From Prochlorococcus sp. AG-355-O17 (lineage in GTDB: Bacteria; Cyanobacteriota; Cyanobacteriia; PCC-6307; Cyanobiaceae): a stretch of DNA of 64,000 bases. A model generated the notes under the pieces. It was not told where the DNA came from. It worked only from the letters and a program-made list of their open reading frames with translations, and ran no database searches. The stretch lies in contig QCEK01000003.1 in assembly GCA_003280655.1 (NCBI GenBank), forward strand, positions 89,459-153,458. The letters run 5' to 3'. Both the position numbers and the translations under genes were made by a program. Below, piece after piece: positions 10,120-21,819 of this stretch; position 1 is the first letter of the stretch, and every line of letters starts with the position of its first letter.

Positions 10120-10773
10120 TTAGTTAATTGGAGAAATAGGGTAAAGAGGCAAAACTTTTTTCCAAGAATCTATATTTGAATTTAATAAATTTTTATTTGA
10201 TAAATCTAAAAGTTCTTTCAAATCTTTTTTATCATCATAAGTAGCTTCAAAAGAATCTTCTTTACTATCAAGTTCTTTGACAAACTTTGGTAAAGTTGTT
10301 TCTCGAATGAATAAATTCGAAGAGTTTTTTTCGTTACCACAAATTTCATATTTACCTGCAATAAAACCCTTACGTTTTAAATTTTTGAAAATCCAAAATG
10401 ATTTTTTGTTTTTTAAGATATTATTTTTTGATGCAATTCTTTTTGCCATTATTTCAAATGAACTAAAACTGCTTAGAGGGCAATTTATTTGTTGTGAAAT
10501 AGTTCTTGCTAAAACTACAATTAGTCGTGAAGCATTAAAATTTGCTGGCCCTATACTGACAGATAACTTATTTATTTTTTGTAAATTTTCTTTAGATATG
10601 AATTTGTTAAGATCATTTATTAAGTTGTTGCAAAGGTCATTATCAAATTTCTTGATAAATAATTCATCAGATTCGAGGTCATTGTTTTTTCTATACCCAA
10701 AGCCAAAAGAATTATCTGTGCTATGAATCACTAATGTAGAGTAATTTTCTCCTTGATTGAGTTTATTTGTCAT
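10120..10773 (-). CDS. TsaB-like tRNA threonylcarbamoyladenosine protein (divergent)
   Basis: Length and fold-pattern resemblance: LVIHST..., SIGPANFNASRLIVVLARTI resembles GPGSFTGLR region of TsaB/YeaZ. Confidence 0.65.
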   Translation of the reverse strand: MTNKLNQGENYSTLVIHSTDNSFGFGYRKNNDLESDELFIKKFDNDLCNNLINDLNKFISKENLQKINKLSVSIGPANFNASRLIVVLARTISQQINCPLSSFSSFEIMAKRIASKNNILKNKKSFWIFKNLKRKGFIAGKYEICGNEKNSSNLFIRETTLPKFVKELDSKEDSFEATYDDKKDLKELLDLSNKNLLNSNIDSWKKVLPLYPISPIN

Positions 10774-10782
10774 TTATTACCT

Positions 10783-11034
10783 TTAAACAGGTAATTCCAT
10801 ACCTGGATTAAACTTAGACCATTTACCAAATTCATTTTCAAAACTTTCACAAGATTGAACATCCCAATCAGTTTTATAATCACCATTATTATCTTTAACT
10901 ATATTGACATGAATGAATGGTTTTTTTGCTTTAAAATCAGGTAGATCACAAATATGATCAACACCATGATTATTCTCAACATCATGATATGTGATACATC
11001 TATCAACCCATTTACAGTTGATGCAAATGCACAT
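10783..11034 (-). CDS. ycf34: Ycf34 family protein
   Basis: MCICINCKWVDRCITYHDVENNHGVDHICD..., conserved Cys; start trimmed from ORF track to MCICINC. Confidence 0.88.
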   Translation of the reverse strand: MCICINCKWVDRCITYHDVENNHGVDHICDLPDFKAKKPFIHVNIVKDNNGDYKTDWDVQSCESFENEFGKWSKFNPGMELPV

Positions 11035-11048
11035 AATTAATAAATAAT

Positions 11049-12266
11049 ATGAAAAATAGCTTTCACACAGATCATACACTAATAATTGATGAATTAGAAA
11101 CAAGTATAAAATTTCATAATTTAGATTTAATCTTAGGTTTTTTGCCTAAAGGATCATATTTGGTTGGAGGTTATATAAGAGATATTATTTTGGGAAGAAA
11201 AACTGAAAAGTTAGATGTTGATATTGTGGTACCTTTAAATGCAATTGAAATTGGTAAAAAGATTGCAGATAATATTGGATCAAAATTTATAATTTTAGAT
11301 AAAAAAAGAGAAGTAGGAAGAATTATTCTTAATAATATTTATATTGATATTGCTAATCAAGTTTCATCTTCCATAGAAGGAGATTTATGTTCTAGAGACT
11401 TTTCGATTAATTCAATTGCTTTTTTATTTGATAAGAAGAGTTTGTTTGATCCATTAAATGGTCTTAAAGATATGGAGATTTCTTTGCTTAGAACTCATTC
11501 TGAAAACAATTTATTAAATGATCCTTTACGAATTTTAAGATGTTTTCGATTTGTTTCAGAATTCAATTTTAAAATTGATTTAAAATTAGTTGATTATATA
11601 AAAAAAAATAAAGGGAACTTGTATCTTGTCGCAAAAGAGAGAATTACTAATGAAATAAAGAAAATAGTAAATGGAGCAAATGCTCTTGATGCAGTATTGT
11701 TGATAAAAAAATTAAATATATTTAATACTGAAAATTTGTTTGAAGATTCTTTTTTTTTGGATTTAGAGAAAATTAATTATGGAGAACTTGATCAGGAAGA
11801 AAAAGATAAATATTTACCATCATTTTTTATCGCTCAAATCTTAGATGTTGTAACTTTAGAGAAACTGAAATTTAGTAAAGCTGATATTGCAAAAACTAAG
11901 TTATTGAGAAAATGGTACCTTTTCTTGAAAAACAAAAATATCGCTCAGTTAGATGAATTTGATAGATTTAAATTACATCAAGAATTAGAAATGTTTCTGC
12001 CATCTTTTATTTTTTATTTACCTCAAAACTTACAATTAGATTGGCTTCATAGATGGCGTAATAAAGATGATAAATTATTTCATCCCTCAAACTTAGTGAA
12101 TGGTGATGTACTTAAAAAAAGTTTGGAAATCAAGGATGGACCTATCTTGGGAGAGCTTTTACAGTATCTTTCTAAGGAACTTGCATATAAGAGATTGAAT
12201 AATTTTGATGAAGCTATTTATAAAGCAAAGCGATGGATTGAACAAAATGCGCCAAAATGTGATTAA
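11049..12266 (+). CDS. CCA tRNA nucleotidyltransferase / poly(A) polymerase family
   Basis: GSYLVGGYIRDIILGRKTEKLDVDIVV, RDFSINSIAF, DPLRILRCFRF. Confidence 0.93.
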   Translation: MKNSFHTDHTLIIDELETSIKFHNLDLILGFLPKGSYLVGGYIRDIILGRKTEKLDVDIVVPLNAIEIGKKIADNIGSKFIILDKKREVGRIILNNIYIDIANQVSSSIEGDLCSRDFSINSIAFLFDKKSLFDPLNGLKDMEISLLRTHSENNLLNDPLRILRCFRFVSEFNFKIDLKLVDYIKKNKGNLYLVAKERITNEIKKIVNGANALDAVLLIKKLNIFNTENLFEDSFFLDLEKINYGELDQEEKDKYLPSFFIAQILDVVTLEKLKFSKADIAKTKLLRKWYLFLKNKNIAQLDEFDRFKLHQELEMFLPSFIFYLPQNLQLDWLHRWRNKDDKLFHPSNLVNGDVLKKSLEIKDGPILGELLQYLSKELAYKRLNNFDEAIYKAKRWIEQNAPKCD

Positions 12267-12324
12267 ATACACATAGCTTAGTTTTGTTTAGAAGTTCAGA
12301 CTTCAAAATCATTTTTAAAAATTT

Positions 12325-12744
12325 ATGAGTATTCGCATTTACATTGGCAACTTACCACAAGGATTTAATCCAAAAGAATTTGATACACTTTTAAAGTCAG
12401 TTTCTGATTCGATTAGATTTAAAGCAGTTTTAGATAAGGAAACTAAGGAATGCAGGGGGTTTGGTTTTGCGACTTTTAATAATGAAGATAATGCTAATTT
12501 ATTAATTCAAAAGTTAAATGGTTTTGAATTTAATGGTTCTAAATTAAGAGTAGAGCTATCAGAAAAGAAAGATTCTTCTTCAAATAAAAGGAATAGCGGA
12601 AAATTAAATAAGAATAAGAAGAGGAAAGACTTTAAGAAAATTGTTCACAGTGATGCTCCTAACTTAGAAGCTCCTGATCCAAGATGGGCAGGAGAACTAT
12701 CAAAATTAAAAGATTTGTTGGCTAATCAGAAGACTCCTGCTTAG
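12325..12744 (+). CDS. RRM-domain RNA-binding protein (cyanobacterial Rbp type)
   Basis: IYIGNLP (RNP2), CRGFGFATF (RNP1). Confidence 0.92.
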   Translation: MSIRIYIGNLPQGFNPKEFDTLLKSVSDSIRFKAVLDKETKECRGFGFATFNNEDNANLLIQKLNGFEFNGSKLRVELSEKKDSSSNKRNSGKLNKNKKRKDFKKIVHSDAPNLEAPDPRWAGELSKLKDLLANQKTPA

Positions 12745-13653
12745 TCATTTAATTCTAGAAATTAAAAAAGATATAGGAATTTCAAAAGCTTTTACTGAAT
12801 TTTTTACAAAAGCTCTATTATTAAAGACATCATAGTCTAGCCTTTCTATAGAATCTAATATTCCTCTGTAAAGACGTAAGGATGTCCAAACTGGCCATCT
12901 TGCGTCAGAAGATAACCATTTGATTCCATCTTCAGATTTTTGGAACCAATCGCGAGCCCTCGTTAATTGAAATTTCATTAGTGCTTTCCATTGTTTGTTT
13001 ATTTCACCTTTTAAAAGTTTTTCTTCAGAATAATTAAATTTTTCAATATCTTCTTGAGGAAGATAAATTCTACCTCTTTGCCTATCTTCGCCGACATCTC
13101 TTAATATATTTGTTAATTGATTAGCTATACCTAAAGCTATAGCCGCTTCTGAGGGGTCAGGTTTGGCACTCCATGGGGCTGATGTATAAGCGCTATCAAT
13201 CCCCATTACATTTTGAGTCATTAAACCTACAGTTCCTGCGACTCTATAACAATAGAGTTTTAATTCATCAAAATCTTTGTATCTAAATTTATTAAGATCC
13301 ATTCTCTGGCCATCTATCATGTCTAAATAAGGTTGAATACTTTGTGGATATTTTTCGATGGTGTCTAGTAGAACGGCATCCAATTCCGATTTAATGTTGC
13401 CTTTAAAAACATTCTTTGTATTTTCTTCCCATGCATTTAAATTTTCTGCAAGTTCATCTTGCGATTTAGTTGAGGCTTCTAAACTATCCATTATTTCATC
13501 TGTTCTTCTACACCAAACATAAATAGCCCAAATAGCTTTTCTTTTCTCTACAGGTAGTAGAAGGGTTCCCAAGTAAAAGGTTTTAGCCCATTTTTGGGTT
13601 TCTTTTCGGCATATCTCGTATGCTTTATCTAGTTGAGAAATTGAATTTTTCAA
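12745..13653 (-). CDS. crtB: Phytoene synthase
   Basis: YVWCRRTDEIMD, NQLTNILRDVGEDRQRGRIYLP. Confidence 0.95.
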   Translation of the reverse strand: MKNSISQLDKAYEICRKETQKWAKTFYLGTLLLPVEKRKAIWAIYVWCRRTDEIMDSLEASTKSQDELAENLNAWEENTKNVFKGNIKSELDAVLLDTIEKYPQSIQPYLDMIDGQRMDLNKFRYKDFDELKLYCYRVAGTVGLMTQNVMGIDSAYTSAPWSAKPDPSEAAIALGIANQLTNILRDVGEDRQRGRIYLPQEDIEKFNYSEEKLLKGEINKQWKALMKFQLTRARDWFQKSEDGIKWLSSDARWPVWTSLRLYRGILDSIERLDYDVFNNRAFVKNSVKAFEIPISFLISRIK

Positions 13654-13693
13654 AAAGGTTTAGATAAATTTTTAAATTACTGGAATGTAAATC

Positions 13694-15136
<1,443 letters not shown>

Positions 15137-15184
15137 TTAAAGTTAGAACATAATAGTTTTTTTCGTTGATTATTTTGTAAAATT

Positions 15185-15532
15185 ATGGAAAAAATGCTTT
15201 TAAAATCGACTACTAGGCATGTAAGAATTTTTACGGCCGAAGTGGTAGATGAGGAATTAAAGTTTCATCCCAATAAACTAACTCTTGATTTAGATCCTGA
15301 TAACGAATTTATTTGGAACGAAGATTCTCTAAATAAAATAAATAAAAAATTCAATGAATTAATAAAAGAGAGGGCAGGAAAGGATTTAGATGATTATGAA
15401 CTTCGAAAAATAGGATCAGAAATTGAAGGTTTGATTAAATTTTTGCTTCAAAATGGTAAGCTTAGCTATAACCCTGATTGTAGAGTAATGAATTATTCAA
15501 TGGGTTTACCAAAGACAAATGAAGTGCTGTGA
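15185..15532 (+). CDS. ndhM: NDH-1 subunit M
   Basis: [16 protein letters not shown]...[11 protein letters not shown], NdhM-like, 115 aa. Confidence 0.88.
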   Translation: MEKMLLKSTTRHVRIFTAEVVDEELKFHPNKLTLDLDPDNEFIWNEDSLNKINKKFNELIKERAGKDLDDYELRKIGSEIEGLIKFLLQNGKLSYNPDCRVMNYSMGLPKTNEVL

Positions 15533-16152
15533 ATAGATCATCCTCAAATAGAAGGCCAAGAAGAAGCTCAAATAGAAGTTATTATCCATCAAATCCAAAG
15601 GACATGAATCCGTATGGTCAAAGAAGCAATAGATTGCCCGCTACTTCTGAACAAAAGATCAATTTTAGTACAGGAACTATTGCCGTACTTGCTGGAGTAC
15701 TAATTTTAGGAGTTGGTATTGGGAGTGCTATTACTAGCACAACAGATGGAGGACAGGGAAACATAGCTAGTCAACAACAATTAGATATGGCTGTTCCGGA
15801 CCCTGAATTTTGTAGACAATGGGGAGCTAGTGCTTTTGTAATTGATGTTGAAATGTATACAACTCTGAATCCATCTACGAGTTTTGTAACGCAACCAGCT
15901 CTTCAGCCAGGTTGTGTTATTAGAAGAGAGAATTGGACAGTATTACAAAAACAGGGCGCAATTAGTAACGAAGATGTAAGGGAATGTAAGCAAAGGATGA
16001 ATACTTTCGCTTATATTGGGTCTATAAGAGATAAGCCAATAGTTAAGTGTGTTTATCAGACCGATGTAAACGAAAATAAATTTATTATTAAAGGCGATGG
16101 ACAAGCCGAGGACGGAGGAGTTGGAATTAATAAGGAAGCAATTCAGTTTTGA
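15529..16152 (+). CDS. DUF3172-family membrane-anchored protein
   Basis: Basic N-terminus, one [28 protein letters not shown]; overlaps ndhM stop by 4 nt. Confidence 0.75.
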   Translation: MNRSSSNRRPRRSSNRSYYPSNPKDMNPYGQRSNRLPATSEQKINFSTGTIAVLAGVLILGVGIGSAITSTTDGGQGNIASQQQLDMAVPDPEFCRQWGASAFVIDVEMYTTLNPSTSFVTQPALQPGCVIRRENWTVLQKQGAISNEDVRECKQRMNTFAYIGSIRDKPIVKCVYQTDVNENKFIIKGDGQAEDGGVGINKEAIQF

Positions 16153-16160
16153 TCAAAACT
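16145..16160. other. 16-bp perfect palindrome across convergent stop codons
   Basis: AGTTTTGATCAAAACT spans the TGA of the DUF3172 gene and reaches the TAG of the LysR gene. Confidence 0.8.
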
Positions 16161-17103
16161 ATATATGCCTTAAAGGGCTTTCTAAACTAGCAAATTGTGG
16201 CAGAATATTTTTCTTAAAGACTTCTGATGCTCTTGATGTATATCTTGAAGGATTGGTAATTAATTTAAGTTCCCTTTTAACCTCTAAGTCAGCGATAAAT
16301 GCTTTGTGGATTGTTCCGGCAGATAATTCTCTTTCAATAGAAACAACAGGTAAAAAGGAAGCACCTAATCCTGATTGAACTGCATTTTTGATTGCTTCAA
16401 GAGAGTTAAGTTCCATCTCAATTTTTAACCTTTGAACATCAAGCCCAGAGTCTTGAAGAAGTTTGTCAACAACTTTTCTTGTTGTAGATTGAGAGTCTAA
16501 TGTTACAAAATTTAATTTGTATAAGTCTTCTTTTAAGAGCTCTTTTTTGGTCGAAAGTGTGTGTTTAGAGGGTAAAACTAATGCCAATTCATCTGTGGCA
16601 TATGGAATTACTTGTAGCAAATTTTCTAAATCTCCAGGTAATTGTCCGCCAATAATAGCTAAGTCAATTTGTCCATTTGCGACACTCCAACCAGTTCTTC
16701 TAGTACTGTGAACTTGAAGTTTAACAGATACATCGGGGTATTTTTGTCTGAATAGTCCTATCATTCTTGGCATTAAATAGGTTCCAGTTGTTTGGCTGGC
16801 TCCAATTACGAGAGTTCCTCCTTTTAAGCTATTTAAATCTTCAATAGCTTTACAAGCTTCGTCGCATTGATTCAAAATTCGTTCGCAATAATCAAGCAAT
16901 AGTCTCCCTGCTTCAGTCAATAGAGCTTTCCTACCACCTCTGTCGAAAATTGTGATTTCAAGTTGTTTTTCTAAATTTTGTATTTGTAAACTTACGGCAG
17001 GTTGGGTTACATATAAGAGATCTGCAGCTTTTTTAAAACTTCCTTGAGCTGCTATAGCTTTTAATATTCTTAATTGGTCAAGTGTAAATGGTAATTCTGG
17101 CAT
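16159..17103 (-). CDS. rbcR: LysR-family transcriptional regulator, RbcR/NdhR (CcmR) type
   Basis: [64 protein letters not shown]. Confidence 0.85.
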   Translation of the reverse strand: MPELPFTLDQLRILKAIAAQGSFKKAADLLYVTQPAVSLQIQNLEKQLEITIFDRGGRKALLTEAGRLLLDYCERILNQCDEACKAIEDLNSLKGGTLVIGASQTTGTYLMPRMIGLFRQKYPDVSVKLQVHSTRRTGWSVANGQIDLAIIGGQLPGDLENLLQVIPYATDELALVLPSKHTLSTKKELLKEDLYKLNFVTLDSQSTTRKVVDKLLQDSGLDVQRLKIEMELNSLEAIKNAVQSGLGASFLPVVSIERELSAGTIHKAFIADLEVKRELKLITNPSRYTSRASEVFKKNILPQFASLESPLRHI

Positions 17104-17186
17104 CTATTATGCCTACAATTTCTTATAATTCTAATGCTTAGGAGTATTCTTGTTAAGAACAAAAATTATTTGAACAATTTAAATAT

Positions 17187-17915
17187 ATGGAGACTCATAA
17201 AACTTCGCTAATTATTTTAGTTTTGATTTTGATTTTTGCGGTCATTCATAGTGGGGGAGCTGCTTTAAGAATCAAAGCAGAATCTATTATGGGTCCAAGA
17301 TTATGGCGGTTATGTTTTGTTTTTTTAAGTTTGCCATCTGCAATTATCTTGATTAGTTATTTTTTGGCTCATAGATACGACGGAATCAGATTATGGAATT
17401 TACAGGGCAATAATTTTGTTTTTATGGTCGTTTGGTTCTTAACTGCAATAAGTTTTTTATTTTTATATCCCGCTACTTACAATTTGCTAGAAATTCCTTC
17501 CGTTTTAAAACCTAAAGTACGAATCTATGGAACTGGGATAATGCGAATCACAAGACATCCACAAGCATTTGGTCAGATAATTTGGTGTTTTGCTCATACT
17601 TTATGGATTGGTACATCATTCACTTTAGTAACTTCTATTGGCTTAATTTTGCATCACCTTTTTGCAATCTGGCATGGCGACAAGAGATTAGCAAATAGAT
17701 TTGGAGAAGAATTTGAAAATTTTAAAAAAAATACTTCCATAATCCCTTTCTTGGCGATACTTGAGGGAAGGCAAGAATTTAAGATTAAAGAATTTTTTAG
17801 GTTATCTCAAGTTGGCATATTAATTGCAATAGGCTTACTTTGGTGGTCTCATCAATACATAAATGTTGCTGTTAAAACATTTAATTCATCATTTTTGTCT
17901 GAATTTTTTAATTGA
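17187..17915 (+). CDS. NnrU family protein, likely 15-cis-zeta-carotene isomerase (Z-ISO)
   Basis: Multi-TM, FAVIHSGGAALR, ITRHPQAFGQIIWCFAHTLW, LHHLFAIWHGDKRL. Confidence 0.75.
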   Translation: METHKTSLIILVLILIFAVIHSGGAALRIKAESIMGPRLWRLCFVFLSLPSAIILISYFLAHRYDGIRLWNLQGNNFVFMVVWFLTAISFLFLYPATYNLLEIPSVLKPKVRIYGTGIMRITRHPQAFGQIIWCFAHTLWIGTSFTLVTSIGLILHHLFAIWHGDKRLANRFGEEFENFKKNTSIIPFLAILEGRQEFKIKEFFRLSQVGILIAIGLLWWSHQYINVAVKTFNSSFLSEFFN

Positions 17916-17948
17916 CAGTTTAAAATCAAAATATAAGTTTTTTAAAAA

Positions 17949-19970
17949 ATGCCACAAGCTTCAGAAATTGCCTGGTTAATTCCCGTTTTCCCACTTATTG
18001 GAGCAGTGCTTTCTGGCTTAGGACTAATAAGCATTAATAAAAAAATTAATAATTCAAGAGAAATTGTTTCTGTAGGTCTGATTTCTTTCGTTGGGATTTC
18101 TGCTGTAATTAGTTATAAAGCTTTAATTGAACAAGTTAATGGTTATCAATCAGTAGAAAAATTATTTGTATGGGCCAATGCAGGGGACTTCACAATTCCA
18201 ATGGGATTTGTCCTTGATCCTTTGGGGAGTGTAATGCTTGCGTTAGTAACTACAATAACTTTACTGGTAATGATTTACTCTCATGGTTACATGGCGCATG
18301 ACAAAGGATATGTCAGGTTTTTTACATATTTAGCATTATTTAGTAGTTCAATGATGGGATTAATAGTTAGTCCGAATTTACTAGAAATTTATGTTTTTTG
18401 GGAATTAGTTGGGATGTGTTCTTATTTATTAGTTGGTTTTTGGTATGACAGGGATGGCGCTGCACACGCTGCACAAAAAGCATTTGTTGTTAATAGAGTA
18501 GGAGATTTTGGTTTATTACTAGGAATTCTTGGCTTATTTTGGGCAACAAATAGTTTTGATTTTAATGAAATAGCTACTGGAATTTCTCAATCAATATCTG
18601 ACCATTCGATACCCATTTGGGCTGCTTTATTACTTTGTTTTTTAGTTTTTCTAGGGCCAATGGCTAAATCCGCTCAGTTTCCTCTTCATGTGTGGTTGCC
18701 TGATGCCATGGAAGGGCCTACACCAATTTCTGCACTTATCCATGCTGCAACAATGGTTGCAGCAGGAATCTTTCTTGTAGCAAGACTTCAACCTTTGTAT
18801 TCAATATTTCCCTCTATTCAGTTCATTATTGCTTTAGTTGGCACCATAACTTGTTTTTTAGGAGCTTCTATAGCTTTGACCCAAATGGATTTAAAAAAAG
18901 GTTTAGCATATAGCACAGTTTCTCAGCTTGGGTATATGATGCTCGCAATGGGTTGTGGAGCACCAGTTGCAGGAATTTTTCATTTGGTAACTCATGCTTG
19001 CTTTAAAGCAATGCTATTTTTGGGATCTGGTTCAGTAATACATGCCATGGAAGAAGTAGTTGGCCATCAGCCTGTATTAGCTCAAGATATGAGATTGATG
19101 GGCGGTTTAAGAAAAAAAATGCCATATACATCAACAACATTTTTAATAGGTTGTGTAGCAATTAGTGGAATTCCCCCATTGGCAGGTTTTTGGAGTAAAG
19201 ACGAGATACTCGGAAATGCTTTTATATCATTTCCAGCTTTTTGGTTCGTAGGACTTCTAACAGCCGGTATGACTGCTTTTTATATGTTTAGGCTTTATTT
19301 CTTGACATTTGAAGGAGATTTCAGAGGGGAGAATAAAGAATTGCAAAAACAGCTTCTAATAGCTTCTAAAACAAACCTAGATGAAGAAAATGAAGAAGAG
19401 CATGAAGAACATGGATCTATCCATGAGTCACCCTGGTCAATGACATTTCCCTTGGTATTTCTAGCTGTACCGTCTGTAATAATCGGTTTTATGGGACTTC
19501 CATGGGATAGCAAAATTGCAAATTTACTAGATCCTGAAGAAGCAGAGACTGCTGCAAAAGCCTTCGAATTAAAAGAATTTTTGCCTTTAGCACTTGCTTC
19601 AGTACTTATTGCATCAGCTGGAATCATTATTGCTTATCAGGCATATTTTGTGAAAAAAATTAATTTATCAGTTTTATTTGCCGAAAAGTTTCCTAGCATC
19701 AATCGGTTTTTATCCAATAAGTGGTACCTAGATGATATTAATGAAAAACTTTTTGTTAAGGGTAGTAGAAAACTTGCCAAAGAAGTTTTAGAGGTTGATT
19801 CTAAGGTTGTTGATGGAGTTGTAAATCTTACTGGACTTGTTACTTTAGGTAGTGGAGAAGGTTTAAAATATTTTGAGACCGGTAGGGCTCAATTTTATGC
19901 GCTTATTGTTTTTGGAGGTGTAATTTTACTAGTTGCTATATTTGGTTTTCAATCTCCTCAAGTTTCTTAA
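17949..19970 (+). CDS. ndhF: NDH-1 subunit 5 (NdhF1)
   Basis: FWELVGMCSYLLVGFWYDRDGAAHAAQKAFVVNRVGDFG, TPISALIHAATMVAAG. Confidence 0.96.
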   Translation: MPQASEIAWLIPVFPLIGAVLSGLGLISINKKINNSREIVSVGLISFVGISAVISYKALIEQVNGYQSVEKLFVWANAGDFTIPMGFVLDPLGSVMLALVTTITLLVMIYSHGYMAHDKGYVRFFTYLALFSSSMMGLIVSPNLLEIYVFWELVGMCSYLLVGFWYDRDGAAHAAQKAFVVNRVGDFGLLLGILGLFWATNSFDFNEIATGISQSISDHSIPIWAALLLCFLVFLGPMAKSAQFPLHVWLPDAMEGPTPISALIHAATMVAAGIFLVARLQPLYSIFPSIQFIIALVGTITCFLGASIALTQMDLKKGLAYSTVSQLGYMMLAMGCGAPVAGIFHLVTHACFKAMLFLGSGSVIHAMEEVVGHQPVLAQDMRLMGGLRKKMPYTSTTFLIGCVAISGIPPLAGFWSKDEILGNAFISFPAFWFVGLLTAGMTAFYMFRLYFLTFEGDFRGENKELQKQLLIASKTNLDEENEEEHEEHGSIHESPWSMTFPLVFLAVPSVIIGFMGLPWDSKIANLLDPEEAETAAKAFELKEFLPLALASVLIASAGIIIAYQAYFVKKINLSVLFAEKFPSINRFLSNKWYLDDINEKLFVKGSRKLAKEVLEVDSKVVDGVVNLTGLVTLGSGEGLKYFETGRAQFYALIVFGGVILLVAIFGFQSPQVS

Positions 19971-20055
19971 TTACAATTGTGTGTCTTCACTGTCCATTGG
20001 GGTGAAAAAATACAGAAAATTTCTAGACTTTATTTAAGATAAATTTCTTATTAAA

Positions 20056-21696
20056 TTGAGTACTTATTTTTATACACATTTTTCGACACAAATGTTGGGA
20101 ACTTTGGGAGCTGGATTGTCTAATTTTCCTTGGTTATCTGCTTCAATTTTATTCCCAATTGGTAGTGCATTTGTGATACCTTTTTTTCCAGATAAAGGGG
20201 ATGGCAAAGAGGTGAGATGGTTTGCATTGTCTATTGCATTAATTACTTTTTTAATAACTGTAGGTTCATATATAAATGGCTTTGATATTAGTAATGAAAA
20301 TGTTCAACTTAAAGAAAATATTAGTTGGCTCCCTGATTTAGGTCTTACTTGGTCTGTTGGCGCTGATGGCATGTCTATGCCTTTAATATTATTGACTAGT
20401 TTTATAACTGCTTTAGCAGTTCTTGCTGCATGGCCAGTCAAGTTTAAACCTAAGTTATTTTTCTTTTTGATATTAGTTATGGATGGTGGGCAAATAGCTG
20501 TGTTTGCTGTACAAGATATGCTTTTATTCTTTCTAACTTGGGAACTTGAGTTAATTCCTGTTTATTTATTACTGGCTATATGGGGTGGCAAAAATCGACA
20601 ATATGCAGCAACAAAATTCATTATTTATACAGCTGGTAGTTCTATCTTCATTCTTCTGGCAGCGTTAGCAATGGGTTTCTATGGTACTGAAATTCCTAAC
20701 TTTGAGTTTTCTCACTTGGCAGCTCAAGATTTTAGTCAAAAATTCCAAATATTATGTTACGTAGGGCTTTTAATTGCATTTGGCGTGAAGCTACCTATAG
20801 TACCTCTTCATACTTGGCTTCCAGATGCTCATGGAGAGGCTACAGCTCCTGTTCACATGCTTCTAGCAGGAATTTTATTAAAGATGGGAGGATATGCTCT
20901 TTTAAGATTTAACGCACAATTATTACCTGTTGCACATGCTCAATTTGCCCCATTACTAATAGTCCTTGGGGTAGTCAATATAATTTATGCTGCATTAACT
21001 TCTTTTGCTCAAAGAAATCTTAAAAGAAAAATTGCATACAGTTCGATAAGTCATATGGGTTTTGTTCTTATTGGTATAGGCAGTTTTAGTAGCCTTGGAA
21101 CAAGCGGAGCTATGCTGCAAATGGTTAGTCATGGATTAATAGGTGCAAGTTTATTTTTTCTTGTTGGTGCTACCTATGACAGAACAAAGACTCTTAAACT
21201 TGATGAAATGAGTGGTGTAGGACAAAAAATGAGAATTATGTTTGCCCTATGGACTGCTTGCTCCCTGGCTTCCCTTGCTTTACCTGGTATGAGCGGATTT
21301 GTTTCCGAATTGATGGTATTTACAGGATTTGTTACAGATGAAGTGTATACACTTCCATTTAGGGTAGTTATGGCTTCTTTAGCTGCTATCGGTGTAATTC
21401 TGACTCCTATTTATCTACTTTCAATGTTACGAGAAATTTTCTTTGGTAAAGAAAATCCTAAATTAATCGAAGAACGAAAACTTATAGATGCAGAGCCAAG
21501 GGAAGTTTATATTATTGCTTGTTTACTTTTACCGATTATTGGAATCGGTTTGTACCCAAGATTAGTTACTGAAAGTTACATTGCATCTATCAATAATTTG
21601 GTCGATAGAGATTTAACTGCAGTTAAAGGTGCTGTGAAAACAAATATTTTTTCCGGAACTAAAACAAGTGATATCCTAAAAGCTCCAAGAATATAA
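20056..21696 (+). CDS. ndhD: NDH-1 subunit 4 (NdhD1), TTG start
   Basis: [56 protein letters not shown]. Confidence 0.96.
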   Translation: MSTYFYTHFSTQMLGTLGAGLSNFPWLSASILFPIGSAFVIPFFPDKGDGKEVRWFALSIALITFLITVGSYINGFDISNENVQLKENISWLPDLGLTWSVGADGMSMPLILLTSFITALAVLAAWPVKFKPKLFFFLILVMDGGQIAVFAVQDMLLFFLTWELELIPVYLLLAIWGGKNRQYAATKFIIYTAGSSIFILLAALAMGFYGTEIPNFEFSHLAAQDFSQKFQILCYVGLLIAFGVKLPIVPLHTWLPDAHGEATAPVHMLLAGILLKMGGYALLRFNAQLLPVAHAQFAPLLIVLGVVNIIYAALTSFAQRNLKRKIAYSSISHMGFVLIGIGSFSSLGTSGAMLQMVSHGLIGASLFFLVGATYDRTKTLKLDEMSGVGQKMRIMFALWTACSLASLALPGMSGFVSELMVFTGFVTDEVYTLPFRVVMASLAAIGVILTPIYLLSMLREIFFGKENPKLIEERKLIDAEPREVYIIACLLLPIIGIGLYPRLVTESYIASINNLVDRDLTAVKGAVKTNIFSGTKTSDILKAPRI

Positions 21697-21705
21697 TTTT
21701 TTAAA

Positions 21706-21730
21706 TTAATGCAATATTGTTTGGCATTAA
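21706..21730. other. Inverted repeat downstream of ndhD
   Basis: TTAATGC-N11-GCATTAA, 7 bp stem. Confidence 0.6.
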
Positions 21731-21819
21731 ATAAATTAAAAGATATCTTGTGAGTAGAATTTATATATCTTAAAATAACTTATTTAAATCCTATTGATAG
21801 GGAACAATTAGGCCCTAGA

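Noticed and set aside
10277-10726. 149-aa plus-strand ORF opposite the TsaB-like gene
   Set aside because: Long but antisense, Leu/Phe-rich as expected from reverse complement of a K/N/S-rich CDS.
11035-11103. N-terminal extension of the Ycf34 ORF
   Set aside because: Family begins MCICINCKW; extension overlaps the cca coding region.
19378-19430. E/H-rich segment NLDEENEEEHEEHGSIHES in NdhF
   Set aside because: Lies in a region where NdhF proteins vary in loop length; likely ordinary.
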